From: Bacteroidales bacterium
GTDB taxonomy: Bacteria; Bacteroidota; Bacteroidia; Bacteroidales; ML635J-15
Length of the DNA: 5,938 nucleotides
Direction of reading: 5' to 3'
Assembly: GCA_023228725.1 (NCBI GenBank)
Contig: JALOAQ010000146.1
Span: 1-5,938 of the forward strand
Below, one piece after another: positions 1-5,934 of the stretch. Every line of letters begins with the position of its first letter. Within the stretch, counting starts at the first letter, position 1. A program made the position numbers and the translations under genes. The notes beneath the pieces are model-generated. The model ran no database searches. It was given only the letters and a program-made list of their open reading frames with translations, and was not told the DNA's origin.

Positions 1-178
1 TAAAGAAACTATTGAAGTTGACGGAGTAGAATATCCATTATATAAATTAGAGATTTCTAATACTTCTCATCCTTTCTATACTGGAAAAATGAAACTTGTT
101 GACACAGCAGGACGTGTTGATAAATTCCGTAACCGTTATCAAAAACATTTTGAAAAGAAAAATCAAAATAAAGCTTAA
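1..178 (+). CDS. rpmE2: 50S ribosomal protein L31 type B, 3' part
   Basis: This is the C-terminal 58 residues of ribosomal protein L31; the codon frame begins at base 2 and the TAA is at 176-178. The visible protein has the hallmark block SNTSHPFYTGK followed by a VDTAGRVDKF-like segment and a basic tail, which is the conserved C-terminal half of L31. The long form, with extra residues such as EVDGVEYPLYKLEI before the SHPFYTG block, is the type B (YkgM-like) variant that lacks the zinc-binding CxxC pair and is usual in Bacteroidota. Type B proteins are about 80-90 residues, so roughly 25-30 N-terminal residues lie outside the window. It is a large-subunit protein forming an intersubunit bridge. 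The gene appears to end its own transcript, because an intrinsic terminator follows 21 bases after the stop. Identification is strong; absence of the CxxC motif cannot be checked directly because the N-terminus is missing. Confidence 0.93.
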   Translation, partial: KETIEVDGVEYPLYKLEISNTSHPFYTGKMKLVDTAGRVDKFRNRYQKHFEKKNQNKA

Positions 179-199
179 TTAGATAATAAAAAATATTAT

Positions 200-228
200 A
201 AGCCTCGTTTTATACGGGGCTTTTTTTT
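200..228 (+). terminator. Intrinsic terminator after rpmE2
   Basis: An 8-bp stem AAGCCTCG (200-207) pairs with CGGGGCTT (215-222) with one G-U wobble, around a 7-nt loop. It runs directly into eight T residues (221-228). It is the most GC-rich short segment of the intergenic region and lies 21 nt after the rpmE2 stop, which fits a Rho-independent terminator on the + strand. Confidence 0.9.
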
Positions 229-235
229 ATCTTTA
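228..235 (+). promoter_or_regulatory. Possible -7 element for glmU
   Basis: TATCTTTA resembles the Bacteroidota housekeeping -7 box TAnnTTTG, with the last base different. It sits just past the terminator T-tract and about 20 nt before the glmU start. No good -33 TTTG is visible at the expected distance, where the terminator loop supplies only a run of T. A separate promoter is expected because a strong terminator precedes the gene, but this particular placement is only a guess. Confidence 0.25.
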
Positions 236-256
236 CAAAAATAAATTTTAAAAACC

Positions 257-1420
257 ATGAACTTTATTTTATCTGATTTTAATAATCATCAAAAGTTTTT
301 ACCGCTTTCTTTTACTAAGTCTATAGCGGATTTTAGAGCTGGAATACTAACAATTAAAGAAAAATGGGAGTTTTTTCTAAAACAAAAGGTGTCAATTTAT
401 ACTCAAGATTATTTACAAGAAAAGTATAATCTTAAAATCGATAAAGAAAATATAATAATTAATTCACAAATAATTCCTAATCATGACTTAGTTGAAGACA
501 TTATAAATTTAAAAAATTCTTGCCTAGTTAAAAATGGGAATATTATTGCTTATGCTTGTTTAGGTGATTTGGACAGTATTCCTGAAACAAAAATAGAATT
601 TAAAGGCGATATTTTAATAATAAATTCAAATACTGATATTTTTACTTTAAATTCTGAGTTAATTAAGCAAGATTTTGAAATAATTACAAAAACTAGAAAA
701 TCTCAAAAATTAAGCCCTACTAATACAGTTTTCGGAAATTATCCAATTTTTGTTGAAGATAATTGCTTTGTTGAATGTGCTAGTTTTAATACTAATGAAG
801 GTCCTATTTATATCGGAAAAAATTCAAAAATTATGGAAGGTTCTAATATTAGAGGTCCATTTGCGATTTGTGAAAATTCTGAAATTAAAATGGGGGCAAA
901 AATATATGGAGCTACAACAATAGGGCCTAATTGTAAAGTTGGCGGCGAGATAAATAATTCTGTATTTTTTGCATATTCAAATAAAGCACATGATGGTTTT
1001 CTAGGCAATGCTGTGATTGGTGAGTGGTGTAATATTGGAGCTGATAGCAATAATTCAAACCTGAAAAATAATTATGCAATTGTAAAACTTTGGGATTATG
1101 AAAAAGAAAAATTTTTAAGTACAGGATTGCAGTTTTGTGGTTTAATAATGGGAGATCATTCAAAGTGTGCTATAAATACAATGTTTAATACAGGAACTGT
1201 AATTGGAGTCTCGGCTAATATTTTTGGTGCAGGCTTTCCTCGAAATTTTATTCCATCTTTTTCTTGGGGCGGACATGCAGGTTTGTCAGTTTATAAAACC
1301 CAAACTGCTTTTGAAGTGATGGAGAAAGTTATGAAAAGAAGAAATCTTGAATTAACAGAGGCAGATAAACGAATTTTTAAGCATATATTTGATATTACTG
1401 CAAAGTATAGAAGATTTTAA
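257..1420 (+). CDS. glmU: Alternative GlmU: GlcNAc-1-P uridylyltransferase / GlcN-1-P acetyltransferase
   Basis: This 387-residue protein matches the Bacteroidota-type GlmU family (described as TIGR03991, 'alt_bact_glmU'). It is thought to acetylate glucosamine-1-phosphate and couple the product to UTP, giving UDP-GlcNAc for peptidoglycan and lipid A in the cytoplasm. The N-terminal nucleotidyltransferase part shows the family block LPLSFTKSIADFRAGILT-IKEKW (about residues 15-37) instead of the classical GxGTRM motif. The C-terminal half (about 165-340) is a left-handed beta-helix with hexapeptide repeats such as IYIGKNSKI (from 184), IYGATTIG and IGEWCNIGA. His245 in AHDGFLG aligns by eye with the catalytic His363 of E. 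coli GlmU (NHLSYLG), and SNLKNNY follows as expected. The ATG at 257 is preceded by an A-rich leader without a Shine-Dalgarno sequence, usual for this phylum, and places the family motif at its normal distance. The protein is shorter than E. coli GlmU (456 residues). The family is secure; activity of both halves is inferred. Confidence 0.88.
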   Translation: MNFILSDFNNHQKFLPLSFTKSIADFRAGILTIKEKWEFFLKQKVSIYTQDYLQEKYNLKIDKENIIINSQIIPNHDLVEDIINLKNSCLVKNGNIIAYACLGDLDSIPETKIEFKGDILIINSNTDIFTLNSELIKQDFEIITKTRKSQKLSPTNTVFGNYPIFVEDNCFVECASFNTNEGPIYIGKNSKIMEGSNIRGPFAICENSEIKMGAKIYGATTIGPNCKVGGEINNSVFFAYSNKAHDGFLGNAVIGEWCNIGADSNNSNLKNNYAIVKLWDYEKEKFLSTGLQFCGLIMGDHSKCAINTMFNTGTVIGVSANIFGAGFPRNFIPSFSWGGHAGLSVYKTQTAFEVMEKVMKRRNLELTEADKRIFKHIFDITAKYRRF

Positions 1421-1425
1421 ACAAA

Positions 1426-1446
1426 ATCAAACTTTTTATGTTTGAT
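1426..1446. repeat. Inverted repeat between glmU and the lon promoter
   Basis: ATCAAAC (1426-1432) and GTTTGAT (1440-1446) form a perfect 7-bp inverted repeat with a 7-nt loop that begins with five T. It lies 5 nt after the glmU stop and ends one base before the -24 element of the lon promoter. It could be a weak terminator for glmU, although no T-tract follows the stem, or a protein-binding site next to the promoter. Pairing is AT-rich, so chance is possible. Confidence 0.4.
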
Positions 1447-1447
1447 A

Positions 1448-1462
1448 TGGCACAAGTATTGC
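1448..1462 (+). promoter_or_regulatory. Sigma-54 (-24/-12) promoter of lon
   Basis: TGGCAC (1448-1453), five bases, then TTGC (1459-1462) match the RpoN consensus TGGCAC-N5-TTGC at every defined position. The invariant GG and GC are separated by exactly 10 bases (GG 1449-1450, GC 1461-1462). Transcription would start near 1474, giving a leader of about 39 nt before the lon ATG. The element is intergenic, in the correct orientation, and the only GC-containing island in a very AT-rich gap. RpoN promoters need an AAA+ enhancer-binding activator; its site would normally lie 80-150 bp upstream, inside the 3' end of glmU, and I see no convincing palindrome there. Confidence 0.75.
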
Positions 1463-1476
1463 CTATATAATATAGG
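1462..1476. repeat. 15-bp palindrome over the lon start-point region
   Basis: CCTATAT and ATATAGG flank a single central A, giving a perfect 7-bp inverted repeat. It spans about -12 to +3 relative to the predicted sigma-54 start, so a protein bound here would block initiation; it may equally be an incidental product of the AT-rich melting region. Confidence 0.4.
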
Positions 1477-1512
1477 TAGAATTTTTATTAAAACTTATGA
1501 CAATTTGACATT

Positions 1513-3957
1513 ATGACAAAAACTTTAGATAATGAATTTTTAAAACTAATAATGGGAGCAGGAAAGAATAAAGCAGATATTATTCCCATTGTTACTGAAT
1601 TTACAGAAGATGATAATACTGAATATCCAGAAACTTTACCTATTTTACCTTTACGAAATACTGTTTTATTCCCTGGCGTAGTAATTCCCTTGACAATTGG
1701 CAGAAGTAAATCATTTAAACTTATCAAAGATATTCAAAAAACTACTAAATTTTTTGGTGCTGTAGCTCAAAAAGAATTAGAAATAGAAGACCCAAAACCA
1801 GATGATATTTATGAAGTTGGAACTTTAGCCGAAATTTTAAAGGTAATAGAAATGCCAGATGATACAGTTTCGGTTATTATACAAGGCAAAAAACGTTTTC
1901 ATATCAATCAGTATTTAACAGACGAACCCTATTATATGGCATCTGTAAACTATGTAGCAGAAGATAAAACTATTGAAAATAAAAGAAGTTTTCAAGCAAT
2001 TGTATCTTCGTTAAAAGATATGTCGCTTAAAATTATTAAACTAAGTGCTAGTATTCCCCAAGAAGCTTCATTTGCAATTAAAAATATTGATAATCCTAAT
2101 TTTTTAATAAATTTTATTTGCTCAAATTCAGATATAGAAACTGTAGAAAAACAAAATCTTTTAAAAATTAATAATTTATATAAAAGAGCTGAAAAACTTT
2201 TAGGTTTATTAGTAAATCAAGTTCAAATGTTGGAGTTAAAAAACGACATTCAAATTAAAGTAAAAAAAGAACTTGATAAGCAACAAAAAGAATATCTTCT
2301 ACATCAGCAAATGAAGACTATCCAACAAGAATTAGGTGGTGGACCAGCAGAACAAGAAATAAAAGAATTAGAAGAAAAAGCAAAATCAAAACTTTGGAAT
2401 AAGGAGGTTAAAGAGCATTTTGAGAGAGAATTGAAAAAATTACAAACTCTAAATCTAGCTTCTGCTGAGTTTTCTGTACAATTAAACTATTTGCATACTT
2501 TACTTGACTTGCCTTGGAACGAATATACTGTTGATAATTTTGATTTAAAACATGCTCAGAAAGTTTTGGACGAAGATCATTTTGGATTAGAAAAAGTTAA
2601 AGAAAGAATTATAGAACATTTAGCTGTTTTAAAACTAAAAGGCGATTTAAAAGCTCCTATTCTTTGTTTGTACGGACCTCCAGGGGTTGGGAAAACATCT
2701 TTAGGAAAAAGTGTTGCCAGAGCTTTGGATAAAAAATATATAAGAATGTCGCTTGGAGGTGTGCATGACGAATCTGAAATACGCGGACATAGAAAAACTT
2801 ATATAGGAGCAATGCCAGGACGTATTTTGCAAAATATAAAAAAGGCAAAATCGTCTAACCCAGTTTTTGTTCTTGACGAAATCGATAAAGTTGGTAATAG
2901 TTTTAAGGGCGACCCATCTTCTGCACTTTTAGAAGTTTTAGACCCTGAACAAAATACTGAGTTTCACGATAATTTTGTTGAAATAGAATACGATTTGTCT
3001 AAAGTTATGTTTATTGCTACAGCAAATAATATTCAAACTATTAGTCCAGCACTGCGAGATAGAATGGAAATGATAGATATTAGCGGTTATATTATTGAAG
3101 AAAAAATACAAATCGCTAAAAGACATTTAATTCCTAAACAATTAGAAAATCATGGACTTAAAGATTTAAAAATTAAATTTGAAGAAAAAGCTTTAGTTAA
3201 GATTATTGAAGGATATACAAGAGAATCTGGAGTTAGAGGATTAGATAAAAATATTGCGAAAATTATTAGAAAACTTGCTTTAAAACTTGGATTAGGCGAA
3301 GAATTGCCTAAAATAATTTCCGAAGCAGATATAATTGAATATTTAGGACAAGAAAGATTTTCTAAAGAAGAATATCAAGATTCTGAAATTGCCGGCGTTG
3401 TTACAGGACTTGCCTGGACTGCTGTTGGTGGAGATATTTTATATATTGAAACAAGTTTAGCTAAAGGAAAAGGGAATTTGACAATAACTGGAAATCTTGG
3501 AGATGTAATGAAAGAATCTGCAAGTATTGCATTGCAATATATTAAAGCAAATGCAGATAAATATGATATAGATTCTAAACTTTTTGAGAATTATAATATT
3601 CATATTCACGTCCCTGAAGGTGCTATCCCAAAAGACGGTCCCTCGGCAGGTATTACTATGGCTACTGCAATAGCTTCGGCTTTTACTCAACGTAAAATTG
3701 CAAAAAAAATTGCTATGACAGGCGAAATAACACTTAGAGGAAAAGTTTTGCCCGTTGGAGGAATTAAAGAAAAAATTTTAGCTGCAAAACGTGCAGGAAT
3801 AAAAGAAATTATTTTATCAAAAGAAAATGAAAAAGATATTTCAGAAATTAAAGATATTTACATTAAAGGCCTAAAATTTCATTATGTTGCAAGTATTTCT
3901 GAAGTTCTTGATATTGCTTTATTAAAACAAAAGGTAAAAAACGCAAAAAAATTCTAA
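1513..3957 (+). CDS. lon: ATP-dependent protease Lon (LonA)
   Basis: This is a complete 814-residue LonA, a cytoplasmic homohexameric AAA+ serine protease that degrades misfolded and regulatory proteins. Domains in order: a short acidic N-terminal extension (1-40); the LAN substrate-binding domain starting with LPILPLRNTVLFPGVVIPL (42-60) and running to about 235; a long charged helical linker (about 240-310); the AAA+ module with Walker A GPPGVGKT (388-395), Walker B ending in Asp455-Glu456, a sensor-1-type ATANN (502-506) and LRDRM (514-518); and the protease domain (about 610-805). The protease domain has the Ser-Lys dyad: Ser711 in PKDGPSAG and Lys754 in GGIKEK, with the same 43-residue spacing as Ser679/Lys722 of E. 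coli. E. coli Lon has 784 residues, so length is normal with a somewhat longer N-terminus. The start at 1513 is the only nearby in-frame ATG; an ATG at 1497 is out of frame and stops after three codons. It is likely transcribed from the upstream sigma-54 promoter. Confidence 0.98.
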   Translation: MTKTLDNEFLKLIMGAGKNKADIIPIVTEFTEDDNTEYPETLPILPLRNTVLFPGVVIPLTIGRSKSFKLIKDIQKTTKFFGAVAQKELEIEDPKPDDIYEVGTLAEILKVIEMPDDTVSVIIQGKKRFHINQYLTDEPYYMASVNYVAEDKTIENKRSFQAIVSSLKDMSLKIIKLSASIPQEASFAIKNIDNPNFLINFICSNSDIETVEKQNLLKINNLYKRAEKLLGLLVNQVQMLELKNDIQIKVKKELDKQQKEYLLHQQMKTIQQELGGGPAEQEIKELEEKAKSKLWNKEVKEHFERELKKLQTLNLASAEFSVQLNYLHTLLDLPWNEYTVDNFDLKHAQKVLDEDHFGLEKVKERIIEHLAVLKLKGDLKAPILCLYGPPGVGKTSLGKSVARALDKKYIRMSLGGVHDESEIRGHRKTYIGAMPGRILQNIKKAKSSNPVFVLDEIDKVGNSFKGDPSSALLEVLDPEQNTEFHDNFVEIEYDLSKVMFIATANNIQTISPALRDRMEMIDISGYIIEEKIQIAKRHLIPKQLENHGLKDLKIKFEEKALVKIIEGYTRESGVRGLDKNIAKIIRKLALKLGLGEELPKIISEADIIEYLGQERFSKEEYQDSEIAGVVTGLAWTAVGGDILYIETSLAKGKGNLTITGNLGDVMKESASIALQYIKANADKYDIDSKLFENYNIHIHVPEGAIPKDGPSAGITMATAIASAFTQRKIAKKIAMTGEITLRGKVLPVGGIKEKILAAKRAGIKEIILSKENEKDISEIKDIYIKGLKFHYVASISEVLDIALLKQKVKNAKKF

Positions 3958-3962
3958 TTTTG
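3955..3962 (+). promoter_or_regulatory. Possible internal -7 element before the U32 gene
   Basis: TAATTTTG fits the Bacteroidota -7 consensus TAnnTTTG exactly and is followed by CA, a common context. It overlaps the lon stop codon (3955-3957). A -33 TTTG is not visible about 20 bases upstream, and the leader would be only about 10 nt, so it may be an internal promoter or a chance match. Confidence 0.3.
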
Positions 3963-3977
3963 CACAAATATTAAATA

Positions 3978-5273
3978 ATGCAAAGAAAAAATATTGATTT
4001 AATGGCACCTGTTGGTTCTTATGAATCTTTAATGGCTGCCATTCAAGCTGGTGCTAATTCAGTTTATTTCGGAATTGAAAAGCTTAATATGAGAGCAAGG
4101 TCTTCAAATAATTTTACTTTTGAAGATTTAAAAAATATTGTAAATATTTGCAATAAAGCAGGTGTAAAAACTTATTTAACAGTTAATACTGTTATTTATG
4201 ATCAAGAATTAGAAAAAATGCGTCAAGTAATTGATGCAGCAGCAGAGGCAAAAGTTACAGCTGTGATAGTATCTGATGTTGCTGTAATGCAATATGCACG
4301 AAAAAAAGGTGTAGAAGTTCACGCGTCAACTCAATTAAATATTTCAAATATTGAGGCTGTTGAGTTTTATTCTCAGTTTTGTGATGTAATTGTTACTGCC
4401 CGAGAGTTGAGCTTAGATCAGGTTGCTGAAATTATTTATCAAATTAAAGAAAAAAACATTAAAGGACCTGCAGGTGAAAATGTTAAAATCGAAGTTTTTT
4501 GCCACGGTGCTTTATGTATGGCTATTTCAGGAAAATGTTATATGAGCTTGCATGAATACAATCATTCTGCTAATCGTGGCGAATGTTTGCAAAATTGCAG
4601 GAGAACTTATATCTTAAAAGATAAAGAATCTGATACTGAAATTGAAGTTGATAATGAATATTTAATGTCGCCTAAAGATTTAAGTACAATTTCTTTTATT
4701 GATAAAATTTTGAATGCTGGCATTTCTGTTTTAAAAATTGAAGGGAGAGCAAGATCGGCAGAATATGTTAAAACAGTTGTTGAGTGCTATAATGAAGCAA
4801 TAAATGCAGTGCTGGATAATACTTATAATCAAGAAAAAATAGATGCCTGGACACAAAGATTAAGTACTGTATTTAATCGTGGCTTTTGGAATGGTTATTA
4901 TTTAGGACAAAGATTGGGCGAATGGGCAAAACAACACGGTTCTAAAGCTACTAAAACCAAAGTATTTCTCGGTAAAGTCTTAAATTATTATTCAAATATT
5001 GGAGTTGCAGAAATTAAACTAGAAACCGATGAAGAATTATATATTAAGGATGAAGTCGTATTTTTAGGTCCAACAACAGGAGTAGTTCAGCAATTTGTGA
5101 AAGAAATTCATTTCGATTATAAAGTGGTGGAAAAAGTGGGGCAAGGCGATTTGTTTTCTCTAAAAACTGATGAGTTGGTTAGGAGGGGAGATAAACTTTA
5201 TAAATTAGCAAATACAGAAGAACTTAAAAAACGAAATAGAGAGCGTAGAAATATAGCTGGCAAAAATGAATAG
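3978..5273 (+). CDS. trhP: U32-family Fe-S protein, probable tRNA hydroxylation factor TrhP (YegQ-like)
   Basis: This 431-residue protein belongs to peptidase family U32, often annotated 'collagenase-like protease'. The better-studied members are RNA- or quinone-hydroxylation factors rather than proteases. The N-terminal TIM-barrel-like start is LMAPVGSYESLMAAIQAGA (from about residue 8), and the U32 signature EVFCHGALCMAISGKCYMS lies at 172-190. Cysteines at 175, 180, 187, 203 and 207 (the last two in GECLQNC) include the set expected to hold a [4Fe-4S] cluster. KIEGR at 253-257 is the other strongly conserved block. A C-terminal beta domain (about 330-415) follows. The CHGALCMAxSGxC form and this domain match TrhP (YegQ, 453 residues in E. 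coli), which makes 5-hydroxyuridine at tRNA position 34 with prephenate as a requirement. The shorter UbiU/UbiV and the longer RlhA (23S rRNA C2501 hydroxylation) fit less well. The gene starts 20 nt after lon and its end overlaps yhbP, so co-transcription is likely. Family is certain; the TrhP role is inferred. Confidence 0.8.
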   Translation: MQRKNIDLMAPVGSYESLMAAIQAGANSVYFGIEKLNMRARSSNNFTFEDLKNIVNICNKAGVKTYLTVNTVIYDQELEKMRQVIDAAAEAKVTAVIVSDVAVMQYARKKGVEVHASTQLNISNIEAVEFYSQFCDVIVTARELSLDQVAEIIYQIKEKNIKGPAGENVKIEVFCHGALCMAISGKCYMSLHEYNHSANRGECLQNCRRTYILKDKESDTEIEVDNEYLMSPKDLSTISFIDKILNAGISVLKIEGRARSAEYVKTVVECYNEAINAVLDNTYNQEKIDAWTQRLSTVFNRGFWNGYYLGQRLGEWAKQHGSKATKTKVFLGKVLNYYSNIGVAEIKLETDEELYIKDEVVFLGPTTGVVQQFVKEIHFDYKVVEKVGQGDLFSLKTDELVRRGDKLYKLANTEELKKRNRERRNIAGKNE

Positions 5274-5697
5274 TATTCCAAAAAGAATTGTAAAGTTTAT
5301 AAAAAAACATCATGTCTTTACTTTATCAACTTGCATAAACCAAGAAAGCTGGTGTAGTCATTGCTTTTATGTGTTTTTAGAAGATGAAAATGCCTTACTT
5401 TTTACTTCCGAAGCTCATACAAAACATATTAAAATGGCAAAGCAAAATCCTATTGTTTCAGGTTCGATAGTTTTAGAAACTAAATTTATAGGAAAACTTA
5501 GAGGTATTCAATTTGAAGGTGAAATGGAAAAAGTTGAAAATACAGATAATTCAAAATATAGAAAAAGATATTTATTAAAATTTCCATTTGCAATAATAGT
5601 GAATACAGACTTATGGTTAGTAAAACTTAGTACAATAAAAATGACTGATAATAGATTGGGTTTTGGAAAAAAATTGTTTTGGAAATCAAATACTTAA
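5266..5697 (+). CDS. yhbP: YhbP/UPF0306 family protein (PNPOx-like split barrel)
   Basis: This 143-residue protein resembles E. coli YhbP (147 residues, UPF0306), a small member of the FMN-binding split-barrel superfamily that includes pyridoxamine-phosphate oxidase. Shared features visible by eye are a short N-terminal helix; a Trp-Cys pair (W29-C30) followed by FY-F; a T-H--M block (KHIKMAKQNP); LRGIQFEGE in the middle, matching IRGVQFKGE; RYLLKFP, matching RRFP; and the C-terminal LGFGKKLFW (131-139), matching LGFGKKMIW. It has no signal peptide or membrane segment, so it should be cytosolic. The function of YhbP is not established, and flavin binding is inferred from the fold. The ATG at 5266 overlaps the last 8 nt of the U32 gene (ATGAATAG), indicating translational coupling. 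In E. coli yhbP also lies near U32 genes (yhbU/yhbV, now ubiU/ubiV), which supports a functional link. Three cysteines (23, 30, 33) are clustered, more than in the E. coli protein. Confidence 0.85.
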   Translation: MNSIPKRIVKFIKKHHVFTLSTCINQESWCSHCFYVFLEDENALLFTSEAHTKHIKMAKQNPIVSGSIVLETKFIGKLRGIQFEGEMEKVENTDNSKYRKRYLLKFPFAIIVNTDLWLVKLSTIKMTDNRLGFGKKLFWKSNT

Positions 5698-5750
5698 TAT
5701 TAGAAATAAGCATTAAATTCTTCCTGAATTTTCTTATTTTGCTAAAAAAC
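5694..5750. repeat. Imperfect direct repeat, copy 1
   Basis: These 57 bases recur 184 bp downstream (5878-5934) with 7 mismatches. The core 5704-5750 matches at 42 of 47 positions, and all five core differences are transitions. The copy begins inside the last codons of yhbP (its TAA is 5695-5697). It folds locally: AAATAAG (5704-5710) pairs with CTTATTT (5733-5739), and inside that AAATTC (5715-5720) pairs with GAATTT (5726-5731) around a TTCCT loop. As it directly follows the yhbP stop, it may act as the operon's weak transcript end. Confidence 0.75.
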
Positions 5751-5831
5751 ACAAAATAGTATCAATTGATTTATCTTATTTAGCAAAATATTTGGTTTTA
5801 AGAAAAATCAGGCTAAAAATATTTCTTATTT
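5704..5831. repeat. Large imperfect palindrome downstream of yhbP
   Basis: Several nested inverted-repeat blocks share one approximate centre. The inner 12 bp TATTTTGCTAAA (5735-5746) pairs perfectly with 5779-5790. The next 13 bases, 5723-5735, pair with 5800-5812 with one mismatch. The outer AAATAAG (5704-5710) pairs with CTTATTT (5825-5831). A 9-nt bulge (5791-5799) interrupts the 3' arm, and the central loop contains the palindrome ATCAATTGAT (5761-5770). No coding frame of interest crosses this region. It looks like a small structured repeat element (MITE- or REP-like), but high AT content weakens the case for the outer blocks. Confidence 0.5.
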
Positions 5832-5877
5832 GTTGGTTTTGGGAATCCATTTTATCTCCATGCAGGAGTTCAAGAAT

Positions 5878-5934
5878 TTAATATTTAAAATAAGCATTAA
5901 ATTCTTCCTAAATTTCCTTATTTCGTCAAAAAAC
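5878..5934. repeat. Imperfect direct repeat, copy 2 (near the window edge)
   Basis: This is the second copy of the 5694-5750 repeat. The local hairpin is kept (AAATAAG 5888-5894 with CTTATTT 5917-5923; AAATT 5899-5903 with AATTT 5911-5915), although the C-G closing pair of copy 1 is lost by a G-to-A change at 5910. The window ends four bases later, so it cannot be seen whether the larger palindrome also follows this copy. Confidence 0.75.

Noticed and set aside
1426..1446. Intrinsic terminator of glmU.
   Set aside because: The stem is only 7 bp with two G-C pairs and is followed by ATATGG, not a T-tract; kept only as an inverted repeat of uncertain role.
808..3690. Several open frames of about 60-80 codons on the reverse strand inside glmU and lon.
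   Set aside because: They lie wholly within well-supported genes, show no recognisable motifs, have low-complexity Ile/Phe/Tyr/Lys-rich translations, and are what antisense reading of AT-rich coding DNA produces.
3978..5273. Secreted collagenase/protease as the function of the U32 protein.
   Set aside because: No signal peptide or protease catalytic motif is visible. The conserved cysteines point to an Fe-S hydroxylation factor, and the 'collagenase' name is historical for the family.
3978..5273. UbiU or UbiV assignment, suggested by the neighbouring yhbP.
   Set aside because: UbiU/UbiV are shorter (about 330 and 290 residues), and UbiU has FGSLC in place of CHGALC; the C-terminal beta domain here fits TrhP/YegQ.
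5704..5750. Reverse-strand peptide-like reading of copy 1 (QNKKIQEEFNAYF) as a gene remnant.
   Set aside because: The same frame in copy 2 has a stop (TAG) and other changes, there is no start or longer frame, and the sequence is better explained by its hairpin symmetry.
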